From positions 31,748,982-31,812,981 of the forward strand of contig OY979718.1 of NCBI GenBank assembly GCA_963855995.1: 64,000 bases of DNA. Reading direction: 5' to 3'. A program made the translations under genes and the position numbers. Shown piece after piece: positions 22,601 to 35,700 of the stretch (the first letter of the stretch is position 1; each line of letters starts with the position of its first letter). The notes under the pieces are model-generated. The model saw nothing but the letters and a program-made list of their open reading frames with translations. It was not told where the DNA came from and ran no database searches. Origin of the DNA: Muricea muricata (taxonomy: Eukaryota > Cnidaria > Anthozoa > Malacalcyonacea > Plexauridae).

Positions 22601-25193
22601 TCTTTCTCTAGATGTTTATGGTTTTACTGTGAGTTTATATCCACAACAGGCAAGATGAAAAAAAAAATGCCTGACCACAATGGGAATCAAACCTAAGACC
22701 TTTAGAATGCTACTCCAATGCTATGCAATCAGGTCTGTTTCAACAAGTATTCTTATACAAAAATCATTTGAGACATAAAAACACAAAAATAATGATCATG
22801 GTATATGTAATTACCTTTTGTTTATTATTAAAACTGGCAGCATTCATTCCAGCTCCAAGTTTGACAGAGAAGAACTTGTTTTTAATTAAGGTATTAAGAT
22901 TAAACTTATTGATACCAAATGAAAGAATAAATTATCTTGATTGTGGAACTTGGAATGGAATATATCCTGGATGTATTGAAAAGCAATTATGCAATACCTA
23001 ACCAGGGTAAATACCATTCATGGAAAGCAACATTACAACCAGTGATGATTACATATAACACAAATGGTGACATAATGATTGAGCAAAAAAAATCAAACTG
23101 AATTAATATTGACTTATCAAAAACAAAAAAAAAACAACAAGGTATAAATTAAAGAACTTGTAATACTGTGCAAAAGTTCATTTACAAAGCAATCAAACTT
23201 TCGTTTGACAAACACGTAGAAAAAGGAACTCTAAAATTAATAAAAAAATACAGTATGAATCATGCCATTACATTAAAAAAGGATACAAAGTCATTAATGG
23301 GTCCAAAAATATCGTCAACTTTTCCAATCTGTGACTTGTCTTCAAGGTAAACTGGTGCATTAAAGTATGGAATTTTTTCATTTAAACATTTACAGACTAA
23401 ATCTTCTTCACATGGATGCATGTATTCACCAAGCTCTAAAACAGAAATTATAATAGTATCTATGTTAGAGTTCTCTCATGTAAAGATCAATGTAACAGGC
23501 AAGCTACACATTAGCTGAATTACCAGATACCCTAAAAATTTTGCCCAAGAATTTTTCCATATTAGTTTTCGTCTCTAATATAAACAGTGTAGATTTCGTG
23601 AGAGTAATACAGAGTTACCAACATTAACAAAAACACATCATGTCAATTAAGGCAAGATGGGTTCAACCTTCTTTAAAATAGTTTCAAAACCAGGTTTCTT
23701 ACACAACATAGTTTCCCTTCGAGTTGACCCCTGGGTACCCACAGAGATTGGTCCATAATTTACCCAGCCAATCTTGGAAAATCCCTGAGACATGATGCAC
23801 AATTATTACACACAATTCCCTCCCAATGCAAGAGCAGTATTCTTCAACCCCTATAACTGCAACTGCCAGACAGTATAAATAGAAACAATCTCATTGCATA
23901 GGGTCATGCCAGGAAGTATACATGGCAAGTTGTACTATAAGCTCTATTTAGTTTTGAAAATCCTTGGAAGTACCTTATCATAGGAAATTAACAAACACTT
24001 AAATATCAAGTAAACACAGGTTTTAAAAATTGGTGTTGATCTCATTAATTTATGTTGTCGTTAATTTTACGTACTATGCAATTTTTATTAATTGTCAATT
24101 AAAAAGATCTTGATTTGTTTTATACCAACTCTTTTAATATCAAAATACAGCATGTTAACAGTGTTCCTCTTAATTTCATTCACAAAGATGCATTTGCTTA
24201 ATGGAATGCTAAGCTGTACTATATGTATCTAAATCACTATAGTAAGGTTTTGATCTACAATTTGTAACCGTGGAAATATCTCGTTTATCATGCTTACACT
24301 TTTCGTTTCATGTTAATTTGTCAACTGTGCAGTCAGATTCATGTTAATGTAATAATGCTTTAAAAGACCTAGAAGCAATTTGTGCAAATTAGATGTATCA
24401 TTAATTTCCTATTATAAGCTACTTTCACATGGGTTTCTGATTAGAGAATGAACTCCATGGGATGACAATGCTTAGCAAATATATTTCGGTCCCTGCAGCG
24501 CCATGCCCAAGAGCTGGATTGACCCTCCATAAAATTAGCCACTGGTACCTGCATAATTCAAAAGGGTAAATGTTTCTAACAATACCATACACTAAAATCT
24601 CGAGGGCAATCATTCATATATTTTAGTATAAGACTAGTTGGGAAAAATCAATCACATACAGATCCTCTGCCACGCATTTCTACCATACACCCCCAGAAAA
24701 TTATGCTTGCTCTTGTGATTTAGCAAGTCACCTGTATTAAGCTGTGAGGTACTGAGCAAGTCTGCTGGGATTGCAAAGACATAGGTTCGATTCCTGCTGA
24801 AGGAGCTATATGTACCTGCAACTGTTCCCTATTTCTGCTTGAATTGAAACAATCTCGATATGTGGATGATTGCTACTTGAGATGAGACACATTTAAAAAG
24901 CTTCTGATTACAATTTACACATTATATGTAAGTGTAACATCAATTATTAATTTTAACAACTAGTACCTAGAACGCGAAACTTCAACCAATAAAAATTCCC
25001 ACCAATACAAAATTATACGCTACCACACTCTATGCTGTAAATGTATTTCGTACTCACCAACAACATGTTCAGGTGGTCCATAGTCTTGAAAGCGCCCACC
25101 CCTACCACCCCTGCCACCTCGAGGTGTACCACGACCTCCACGAAACCCCCCACGACCACCACCACGACCACCACCTCGACCACGGAATGACAT
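19610..25193 (-). CDS. GAR1: GAR1, H/ACA ribonucleoprotein complex subunit 1 (complete, six exons)
   Basis: Exons on the minus strand: 25058-25193, 23287-23435, 22815-22874, 22027-22093, 21101-21157 and 19610-19740. They join in frame to 600 bp (199 aa plus stop). Human GAR1, as I recall, is about 217 aa. Exon 1 starts [16 protein letters not shown], the N-terminal RGG domain. Exons 1-4 give the conserved core: [62 protein letters not shown] and [16 protein letters not shown]. Exons 5-6 form a glycine-arginine tail ending [13 protein letters not shown]1 binds dyskerin in H/ACA snoRNPs, helps substrate turnover in rRNA and snRNA pseudouridylation, and is a telomerase RNP component. Two donor sites are weak (GTATCC after exon 2, GTCTGT after exon 4), yet phases all agree. 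Intron 5 carries a hAT MITE and introns hold SINE fragments. The start is 248 bp from a divergent coding-like stretch. Confidence 0.93.
20000..20144 (-). mobile_element. hAT-type MITE (copy A of the CAGGGTTGCCAGAT family) in GAR1 intron 5
   Basis: Ends are CAGGGTTGCCAGATT and AATCTGGCAACCCTG. The flanks CTATGGCA (19992-19999) and CCATGGCA (20145-20152) agree at 7 of 8 positions, an 8-bp duplication typical of hAT. It is the inverted equivalent of the copy at 41848. Confidence 0.75.
20704..20829 (+). pseudogene. Unidentified short coding-like relic in GAR1 intron 5
   Basis: An open stretch reads [20 protein letters not shown], then [16 protein letters not shown] and a stop at 20827-20829. The composition looks protein-like, with no repeats, but there is no splice context and I do not recognise the family. 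It could be a retrocopy fragment or chance. Confidence 0.2.
22434..22600 (+). repeat. tRNA-derived SINE, copy 1 of a local family
   Basis: Head: CTCGATAGCTCAATTGGTAG (A box) and CGAGTTCGAATCCCGC (B box). Tail: GACAACGAATTTTT, GGTTCTCTGCAGTGTCAG and TTTTTCATATCTCTGAGGAT. A second tail fragment lies just upstream at 22272-22335. The same head or tail recurs at 25843-25915 (minus), 53150-53215 (minus) and 63613-63815. Insertions between GAR1 exons 3 and 4 do not disturb coding. Confidence 0.65.
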
Positions 25194-25441
25194 AGTTTCT
25201 ATTTTAACACTCTCAGAGTAAAAACTTTAGTAAATAAAATTGTTCGATGACTTCGACCTCGATTTGAACTTATAAACAAAACGAACAAATTTGAACACGT
25301 GCAACTAAGAATGCCTGGTTACTAAGTTACCAGTTCCAGTCTACTGGCTCGAGTTAGATCACTGAACTATATATAATTGCCTACTGGTCCATTTCGCTCT
25401 ACGTTTGGCTTTCCGTTGCCATGGTTACTTTCACTTTCAAA

Positions 25442-25676
25442 ATGTCCGATTTGAAAATGCTATTATTTGATCTTGTTTACAAATTTCAGCGTGAATATTA
25501 GAGTACACAGTGATAAAAACGGAGGTATTTTGAACTTAACTGATATTGCAGAGTTTACACTCAGAAAAAATCAAATAAAAAAGTTAAATAAAGACCGTGA
25601 ACTAATGTGATTTGCAGAAGTAGCAGAACCATCACAACTTCAGCTCAATAGCACTACTGTAACAGCAGCAGCTACG
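25442..25676 (+). pseudogene. Divergent coding-like first exon(s) next to GAR1, broken twice
   Basis: After an ATG at 25442 a frame reads MSDLKMLLFDLVYKFQ. A second frame from about 25492 stays open through VNIRVHSDKNGGILNLTD and RKNQIKKLNKDRELM. It then meets TGA at about 25607-25609 and continues in the same frame through FAEVAEPSQLQLNSTTV to a good donor (ACG/GTATGT at 25676). One frame change plus one in-frame stop suggest a decaying gene sharing a bidirectional promoter with GAR1. An assembly error, or a real gene with a different exon structure, are alternatives. I do not recognise the family. Confidence 0.35.
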
Positions 25677-27979
25677 GTATGTATACGGAATATAAGATTG
25701 TCAGCGTTAAATCTGTCTCATATTTGCTTTCAAAGCTACAGGTAGTGTGTAGAAGTCAGGTACTGACTCATTTGTTTTTATTGTAAAGTTTTTGCAGGTT
25801 CTAAAAGGTTTGCGACATATATTTTATGATTCATATTAGTCTGACACTGCAGAGAACAACGAAAAATTCGTTGTCTCGAGCGGGATTTGAACTCGCATCT
25901 TCGGGTTCCTAGCAGCAAATGAATGTATGCATTTGAATAATAAATGACCAGAGTGTAGATTATATTTTTATTATTTTATGCTAATTTACATAAAGTATAT
26001 TCAAGTATTAACTGAAGTAATATGTACCTACACAGGCAAAAATTACAAGTCAGTATGTATTTGAAGGTTGTTGAAAACAGCAATTGAACAATGTTGTGCT
26101 GCCCTCATTGTTCAATGTTCTCAACAATGCTGAACAAGTTGTTGAGCCTGAATCCAGCCTGCAATCGGGTGTAACAATGCTGAACTATATTATTGACAAG
26201 ATTGAACAACATGGGCAGCACAACATTTTTCAATCCTGTTTTCAACAACTCGTAATTTTATATGTGTGTACGCTGCACTATGAGTTTCTTCGTCACAAAA
26301 TAAAATTGAAAAAGTGTGCTGGGGGAAACATGGCAATGGTTATGACAGCAATAGACCCCTCTACAGAAAACCTGTGCGCCTTCAATATTCTCATCACCAA
26401 CACAGTTTTCTCTCCTCCGACCACAGCCCTACTTATCACAGGGGACCACAGCCCCGCATATCCCCTGTCCTCACTGTGATTGGCTATTCAAGGTGAAGAT
26501 TGGAATACCCAACAATATCTGCACATGTACCCTAACCCCCTCTGACATTCAAGTTGTGGTCATCTGCATTGGCGAAGGATGAAAACAATGTCATACACTA
26601 TGTCATACTCGTGTGGACACAATTTTCTTGGAACTACCCTAGACAAATCATTGAATAATATGGGGGGAAATTTCAGAGTAATCTATTAGAAATTGTCCTC
26701 AAAGTTATGTCTACTCTCTTCCTTGAAACTGTGCTTAACTCAAAATAGTTTGGGGAAGATCTATCAGGGAATAATTCTGCCAATAGCTTTATTCAACTGT
26801 ATTGTAAACCTATACTACACCAATACTCAATTAAAGATGCTCAAATCAATTGATGGCAGAGCTGAGAAGATCCTTGGAGAAAAACGATCATGATAAACCC
26901 TGGAGGAACAATGGGAAGTCCTTTGTTTTGTATACCAAAAACGTATCTTATGTTTGCCAAATCAGGATTTTTCTCAACGGGTGTTAAAATTTTTAATACT
27001 TTATATACCTAATGAGATACGACGGGCGGAATCTTTTTTTTTTGTAAAACTTTTTTTTTACTTGTAAAATTAATACTACTATAGTTAATATTTCATCTTG
27101 CTAGGCATGCATAATACATTTTGGATATAATAGGTACATAAACTATATTTTTTAATTATTTACAATATTAGTTTAATAATTTCAATCTGTCAGGACACAC
27201 GGTAATAGCAGTAATTTTTTACTGAGGCGTTTCATCCTGCATGTAAATATTCGTGGATAATAATAAAAAATAATAATAATGGACTAAATGGAGATAGAAC
27301 GCGCTGCATGAAATTTGACCATTAAAATTACGAGGCTTAGTTAAAAAGAGAATTCTTGACCCCCCCAAAAAAAAATAAATTGGAGCTAAACTAAGGAACA
27401 GCCATCCGTCCGTTGTTAAACGTGGGCAATCATTATGTTCTTTCAAAAACTGCAGCATGAAAGAATATGTTAATCGGACTAATGCGAAACATATCTGTGA
27501 ATATTTGTAAGGTATGGGTCACACTGTCATGTCTGTTTGTCCATTGCATTGCAAAATTTATACTTTCTAAATTGGACGTTCCATGTGAAAATCAAAATAC
27601 CGTTGGCGAGGCTAACGTCCTTAACGTGCACATGCACCCTTTGGGAATTTGACATATTTGCGATATTTACGACATTTTAGGAAATGTAAGTTTTATTCCT
27701 AGAGAAATAAAGCCATCTTCATGGTCTTTTTGGCTCTTTAAGTTACCGAATCTATTGTCATTTAAGTTAATACAAATGAGCTTTCCATTGTTTCGTGCTT
27801 CAAACATGACATAAATGACGTCAACTCTTCTAATGTGAAACAATATATTGCTTTCCGTTGTAATGCACTAAATTTTAACATATATTAAAACCCAAATGAC
27901 ATTTAAATAAAGTTTCTTTCGATCTATATATACTGTCATAACTGAAGGTTATTATAATTGTGTTTTGTAGTAATCGAAC
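25677..27979. other. Intergenic region between GAR1 and the dynein gene: SINE and foldback debris
   Basis: Besides the SINE fragment, 26075-26275 is a degenerate inverted repeat built on words such as TTGTTGAAAACAG, CAACAATGCTGAAC and CTGTTTTCAACAAC; a similar one lies at 35905-36055 in a dynein intron. A short frame at 26693-26893 (GKIYQGIILPIALFNC) vaguely resembles the end of a LINE reverse transcriptase, but I would not call it. No further host exon is supported. The dynein promoter should lie just before 27980, but no clear element stands out. Confidence 0.45.
25843..25915 (-). repeat. tRNA-derived SINE fragment, copy 2
   Basis: Reverse-complement match to the copy at 22434: CTGACACTGCAGAGAACAAC, TCGTTGTCTCGAGCGGGATT and GAACTCGCATCTTCGGG. 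It is truncated before the A box. Confidence 0.6.
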
Positions 27980-29708
27980 ATGTCTGCTAGCCAAGATGAA
28001 ATTGCGGCTGCAATGTCGACAGGAGGGTTTCCAAAGTTACCTCCCATCACATCCTCAATGTCGCAATCCACTCTTTATGGAAAAAGTCATTTGAGATCCT
28101 ACAGAAGAAGCAAGGAGTTGCAGACACTTTTGAGTAAATACGTGTAAGTTAAATCTTGTAAATACAATTTAAGAAATGTCATGCAGATAATAATCGCGGG
28201 TATGTATAGTACAAACAGATATTTAATCTATTTCTTATTTTTTTTTCATTTGCGAGTGGGTGGAATCGTCGTATTTCCTGCCAGCTGGCGGTATCTTGAC
28301 CGCGGTCCGAAAATGATATTTTTTTAAAACAATCCAATGGGTGATTCCTTATTGTTGAGCTTGAATAAAATCTTCCAAAAGACTAAAAATGTAAATTGTA
28401 GCAAAGTTAAGTAGAAAACAGGCTGAGTTGAGTTTACACGAAACAACGAAAACTGACAGAATGAAACAACATTTTACCAAAGAAAGCCGTACAAACTATA
28501 GGCACACATATACTGATACTTGTCGAAAGTAAAGTAAAGTAAAAAGTACACTTTGACCACCAGCTTGCACTTTAAAGATGATATCTGGACTTGAAATTTT
28601 AGCGCTGTGTTGAACATTTATAACATATGAGCTTTTAAGCAACCACATCTTGCATTCCAGGGCAGACATTGCGTAATTCCACACTTGTAAGAATGTTTTT
28701 GAAATCACAATTTACCAGTTATGGTTTGTCATTTCTCACTGTGGCGACTTTGCGTAGCTACAATTTATTTTGAAAATGTGGTTCGAAAACGTAGTTTTGT
28801 TTCATTTTTTGATTTGACGTAGATATGAAAAAGCTGTGCAGGATAAAGAAAAAATTGAAGATGATTTGAAGAGAAGGCCTGCACCTTCTGACGGTCCTCA
28901 GTTGCCATCAACTGTAAGTTCATCTCTGCTTCGTCCGCCTTTTATTTTTCGTAAATTTTTTTGTATCGTAATTCTATGATCTGGTTTCAGTCCAATACAC
29001 TTTCAGTGCCCATGACATGAAATTGTGGCCAACTATATCTGTTGAGCGCAATGATCAATTTTTGTTTTACAATTCTGTGATACAATTTTTAAACTCTCTT
29101 CCTTCTCGAGATATTCATTGTACAACTTTATTTGATATGCAAATTACTCAAGTTATGGCATCACTGTACTCGATGAGTATCCTTGAGATAGTTGATTTAT
29201 CATGTGAAAAAAGTCAAGAAATAGGTAAACCTGCGCTGTACAGTTCATGTATGTGTAAGAGCTACACATGTAAACATGCCATCATCAAGTTGTGTTTGCA
29301 CGACTTCTTGCAAGTGGTCAACAAGTTTGGAACTAGCTGTTAACAACCTTTAACAACCTTGTTGGTATTATCAGACTTGTCACATGCAAGTTTGCTGCAA
29401 CAAATCTGGAACAATTATGATGTAACACTATTGTTACAACCTTATCTCGTCAACCTTGTAACATTCTAATAAAGTTGAATATCTTTAGAAAAAACAGAGT
29501 TATACATATTGTATACTCTACAGGTATAAAAGAAGTTGTGCTGTCATTTGAAGCGATCTTTGCAATGCTATTGTCTAATTGTCATGTCGTAGGCACTTCA
29601 ATTAATAATTATAGTGTTTGATCATTCAAAAATATCTCATGTTATTCAATGTTTTTTTTTCATTTAATATAATAAATGTAGATGATGAGTCGCGAAAGAA
29701 GAATTAGA
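27980..29708 (+). CDS. DNAH12: Dynein exons 1-3 (extreme N-terminus)
   Basis: Exon 1 27980-28143 (ATG at 27980; [22 protein letters not shown]), exon 2 28823-28913 ([19 protein letters not shown]), exon 3 29682-29708 (MMSRERRIR). Phases 2, 0, 0. The short proline-rich start followed by YRRSKE resembles the DNAH12 N-terminus in my memory. Exon 3 is only nine codons, but its acceptor (TGTAG) and donor (GTAAGT) are good. Confidence 0.85.
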
Positions 29709-32700
29709 GTAAGTTATTCTATGTTTGTACATATATTTATTGATTTTTCAGCTACATAGGCAATTACAAGAATATTAAATTGGACCTTGCGAGCCTTCTT
29801 TACACTTGCTCACTCGCATGCAGAAAAATTAGGCTCTCGGATTGATGACTAAAAGGAGAGGTCTGATTGGCTATTCAGTATAACTGTTGTTGTCTACCAA
29901 GGATATAGATTGCACCCAACAAGAGCACCAGAAAGAAGTGTTGCTTTATTCGCGATTTAGTTTTGTGAACCTTGTGCGTATCCCTGTACGTTTCTTGATT
30001 TTGATTGCATGGTAATAAGGGAGTACAATTCTATCGTGAAACTAACAAAGCAAAAGAGAAAAATCAGTGTCAAGAAAACAAATGTGTTAAAAGAAACATT
30101 TAGAAAGTGAAACCAAAAGCTCAGACTGCTGAAAGGACGAAAAAGGACACTCTTACTCTTAGAATAGAGTAATTTTATGCATTTTGTCTAAAAATGATCA
30201 TGCATTTTGTCTAAAAATGATCATGCATTTTGTCTAAAAATGCACTAAATGAATATCATATTAAATATATTAAAGGTATTTATGGCTATTGTTTTGCACT
30301 CTGCGCTTCAAATGCACTCTACTTAACAATTTAAGATAAATCATTTTTCGTGTTGGTGTTCTACACAAGTGGAAATTGGAAAGCGAGAAATTGTTTTCAC
30401 AATTGTTTCCACGAGTGTTCATATGACTGTATATCATTATGGTAAAACGTTTCATGTGTATTTGTCATAATATAACACAAAAATATGAAGTAAACGGCAT
30501 AAACGGTTGACATAACGGTTGACATAAAGCTATAACGACACGGCTCTCGGCCAGTGAGCGTCGAAAATTTGCAAATGCTGCGTATAAATTTATGTAATTT
30601 ACAGGGTGTCCCCCCCCCAAAAAAAAACGTAGTCCAACTTGTAAGATTGATTGCTGAATGAAAATTTGATCATATAGAGCGACTATTTGTTAGTTTATAT
30701 ATAGCTTTTTCATTTGTCTTTCACGAACAAGGTATTCCTTGTCTACTTGAAGCAAGTAATAAGACCACAGGAACAATTTTAGCGCAAGTGGTCAATTCAA
30801 GATGTTTCAAAAAAGCATATAATTTGTTGCCACATGGGAGGTTTGAGACTGACTAATGTTCACTTAATGTTCCACAGGAAAAGTAATTCTCCTTGTTGAA
30901 AATTATTTTATACTAATTAGCAGAATGACACAAAATATCGGTAAAGACTATGAATGCTTTTTTTTCTGATTGAGGCTCCCTTGATCGAAATTAAGTGGAT
31001 CTGATTGAAATGAAATGCACATTTTATGACTTATGCATGAGGCAGTGATCAGTGCTTTCTTTTGAGCTGTCTTAAGACAAAATTTACTACACGCTGCCCC
31101 AAACACACTTTTATTACAGAAGATCAACAAATTACGAAAAATAATAAAAAAATGAGATGAATGTTCAGCTTCCAGATATGAAATCCAGATAGCCACTTTG
31201 AACACAGATTGCGAACATGTGATGAAATTAAAGCGCTATCTCTATTTTAAAACCCCCCAATCGCGCGATCGATTAATGTACCATAACTGTGACTCATTCG
31301 GTCAAATTTCATAGATAACATATCCAACGAAAGCTGAATGAATACACTTTTAAACAAGAATAAACACTATGTAGTTTCATTAATATTCTTTTCAAAAATT
31401 AAACTTGAAAGCAGAACTCCACTTTTTTTGGGACACCCTATATATACACGCTATGTATTTTAACCATATCGATTTTAATTTTAATCATTGCCTCAGTGAA
31501 GGCACGTGGAAGTCTACTGCTTAATTAACTCAAACTCTTTGATGTCCTTCAGCTTAATTACCAGTACATGAAAAGATGTGTACAAAACGGTCCCGTGACT
31601 CCGATGGCAGAGCAGTGGTGGCTTGATATACTTAGAATGATACCACCACGTCTTGTGAGCGCACAGCATCTACAATCCCACATTACCCAGCTACAGGAAG
31701 AGGTGCACGAGGAATATGAAGCGAGCATGAAGAAAGCAATGGGTAACATGATGTGTCATATTTATATGTTTACTGTAAAGTGTACATGAATAGCTGAACC
31801 TTTCCAAAAGAATATTTCGCCCATACAATAAATAAAAACAGCCAGTTATCTAAACTGACCTAATAAAACATACAGTAAAACTCGCATATAACGGATTCAA
31901 GTGGACCGTTAGATTTTGTCCGTTATAAACGAAATCCGTTGTACAGTGGCGGATCTAGCGTAAGTCAAAATAAATTACCGCAGCTCATTCTAGGATATAT
32001 GTACATTTTAAAACACCTTCAAAGCAATTTCATTGGTTAGATTTTATTCTTTTGAAATTCATAACCTATGACATTGTTATAAAGTTATTTTGAATTTAAA
32101 ATTGAGCTGCTATAATTTATTTTGACTTACCCTGGATCCGCCACTGCCCGTTGTACGCATTAAACGGACAAAATCCGTTACATGTATATAAGGGATTATA
32201 TCCATTATATGCATTTAACGAACTTAATCCGTTATACATGAATAAGTTGACAACATGAAGATTATAAAAAGTAACTTCTCTTCATTAATCCCCACCGGGA
32301 ATCCCCAGCGCTTACATTCCATGCAGTCTCAGTCATCTACGGACCAGCCTACGAGAGACTTTGAAAAGCAAAGACAGGGAACCAGTCTACGGAATTCATT
32401 TCGTAACAGTGACTTGTGCACATGAGCAAAGCTCAGTGTTGCCCGGTTTATGTGAGTAGTTTTTAATAGAAATGAATTAGGATGGGACAGGATATTTTGT
32501 CCGTTAATAGCGAAAATCCGGTTTATAAAAGCCGATATATACGATTTTATTTAAAGGAAAATGTAATACAGAAAATCGGGACTTTTACATTTGTCCGTTG
32601 TGAGCGATTTTCCGCTACATACGATGCCGGTTTATGCGAGTTTTACTGTACAAGCAAAATTTGAGTTGGCCTGAAAGTTGATGCGAGGTTATGACACCAC

Positions 32701-35700
32701 GTGAGAGTTGGCGATGGAGCTCACTTTAGATCAGATTAGAGACTTTAGCACGTGAGTGATGGTAGACACAACGCACCATATGTTTGGTTAAATTCAGGTT
32801 ATTATGCATGATGATTAATTTGGTAAATTGTAATATTGTTTTCAGTGCAACATGTATTGTTAAAGCCAAATGTGAAGGGTGTTGAAAATGACGAAGATCT
32901 GCCAGAAGATCCTGTGTACGTAAACTTTTTAGTGCTTTATTCTCGTGGAATTATAAAAACCCTTAAAGTAAATTCTTAAAACCTTAATTAAAGTTAACTA
33001 TGATTCGTGGAAACGTCAACCAATCAGAACAAAGCATTTTGTACGTTAATCACTATTTAACTACAAAACAGTGATTAAAAAGTGATTGAGAGTTTTATAC
33101 AACCGGTCCCATGCAGGCCTTGCCAAAATCATTGTTTTTTACCATTATCAAGAATTTTTGCTTGTATAATAAGCCGTTGGACGGCAAAATTTCAAACTTG
33201 GTGCTGAAACGTAGAACACAGTTAGGATCAGTCTCTAGTTAACTGAAAAACGATGTTAAAAACAAGTGTTTGGTAATTGAACTCCATAATTTATATCAGG
33301 ATGCATTTATGTCTCTAAACTTTAGGGGGCTGGACTATTCTAGTCCGTGGCGAGAAACATTCAGCCAAGCAAAGCGATTCATTGCAGAAAATCTTCATGT
33401 CCTTCATCACTCTATGCAGACTATACTCAACATTTGCCAGAGTGGCATCTATTCAACTTTACTCGTTGTTGATATGTCCAAACTGAGGTAATCATATATT
33501 TCATATCGACTGTGAGTTTTGTGGCCTATATAATTTTGATTTTTTGCACGGTCAAAGTTCAGTTTGTAGTCATCTTTTTTGCGCGCAGTGAATGAAACAT
33601 CTTATACATTTGCTCCTTTGATAATCACACTACCGATACTTGGAACGTTAGTTCCAGCATAGATAACTATCCCTGGTTCCAGTTCATCCCGATACAAACC
33701 CGATAATATAATTCCAATTGAGTTGATGATTGATCTATAGGTTTAAACGATCAAAATCTCAAGTGCTTGTTATGTTGTTTAAGGTCCCAAGGACCTGTTG
33801 AATGTGAACATTTGAAAAATAACGTAACGCTCGATTGTGAAAAAATGGAAGAGAAACTGATGCACAGGTATTGTCATTACGATTCCTTAATGCTGCTGGT
33901 GTAGTGTATATACAGTACATTAATTCATCTGAAAGTTTATAATTCCTCTTCGAGGCGATTTTCTTTGTATACAATCCTATGCATTTGTGAATTCAGGCCA
34001 ATACTAATTAGGCAAGAAACGAAGAAAAATCTATGAAGCAAAATCTATGTGAACTGTGGACATAAGAGACATGAAACCATTAGAAGACCTCATTGATAAA
34101 ATACGTCGAACATTGACCTGCTCTGTCATATGCATGCAGCCATCAGACGTTATGCGTCATTGAGATTGTTTTCATATAAACAAACATTTCGCTTTTTTAA
34201 TGTTTATCTCTTGCATAAAATTTCACCTCAGACTTAAGAAAAATTTTATTACATGTAACCGCGTAATTTAACATATTTTAATTACACCACCGTAAAGTAT
34301 TCTAATCACACCACCAATATATCTTTTGCGTGTAAAATTTTCTATTACTGTACATGACATGCCATGCCATGTAAGAAATGTTCGATGAAAATTCATGTAC
34401 AATTTTACATGCCTGTGATTTGAAGTATTCTCGTGGCTGTGAAGTATTCTTTAAGATAACACTAGGAAAATTGGCAAGTCAAGTCTCTCAGAAACCATGT
34501 ACCTGTGTGGCAATAAACGTTGTCTTAGTTTGTGCATCCGACGGTCTTAATCCTTGATGAAGCATCTGATATTATAGTATCATAACCAGGCGATCTATCA
34601 AGTGTTAAGGTTGTTCAAGTGCAAACCAATTTTTTTGTTTCTTTCATAGCTGGTTCCCAGAAATCGTAAAAGTTTTTGTCGACAGAAACAGTTTGAAACA
34701 TTTGAAGTCTGATCGACTGGACTCGTTTTATAACAGTGTATCTGTTCTAATATCTAATCAGGTAATGATATGAGGTACTGCATGGGGGACAGGTTAATCG
34801 AAACGATAAAGGGGGAATGCGCTAAATGTGAAATACATCCATTAAATTGATATCTATGTCACATACCTGTAAAATTTGACAGAAATTAGCGAAACATTCA
34901 TTCATTGATCCTCTTTGGTGTCCTCCTGGCTGGGGCACAGAAGAACGCCAGGTACCTCTTTAGGATGACCTTGGTCAGTTTCGTGACGTGATCAGTCTCT
35001 TTCCACCTCTTATTGACCATAAACCTATAGATCCTCTCGAGTTGTTGTTTCCAGTATGTTCTTTTTTCTGTTCGCAATGCATCGCTCCTTGAACAGTTTC
35101 ATGTTGCGATCAGCGAACTGGAACATGATGATCTTCTTCATCTGTGAGAGGTTAAACTATGCTGGCGTCTCTTCATTGTCTTCATCATCTTTGCATTACA
35201 ATTACCTGGCTCCCTCTTTAGTTTCAGACGGGAATGGTGGTTTAAAATTTCAGTCAGCTACAGTTCATTTATACGTTATTACAGCACCTTTTTCTACCAA
35301 CTACTTTGAGATGTATCCAAATAGCGAAAGTTACTAAGCATCGTGAAAAGATGCACTAATAATCTAGTATTTACATTTTTGCGTGTACATTCTTCATGCA
35401 ATTTTTTTGTGGAAGATGAATCAAGAGAACTGGAAAGTGTCCGAGGATATATTAGGTCACATTAAGTACATTTAGGTCACAGTTTAGGCCACATTATACT
35501 ATACGTGCTGAACGAAATTAAGTGAATGGTTGGTGAATCAAACTATTAATGAGCATGAAATTGTTTCTCTCTATTCTGACAGTTAAAAGAAATCCTTGTA
35601 CGGACGATCCGTGCGTGGGTCGCTTTGTTTGACGAAAATGACCGTGATCAACTGCCAAAATTTAAACTGGAGCTCATCCTGGACGATGATGATAACATGC

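Noticed and set aside
26693-26893. LINE reverse-transcriptase tail (KIYQGIILPIALFNC)
   Set aside because: Resemblance is limited to a short stretch. No catalytic motif and no flanking ORF.
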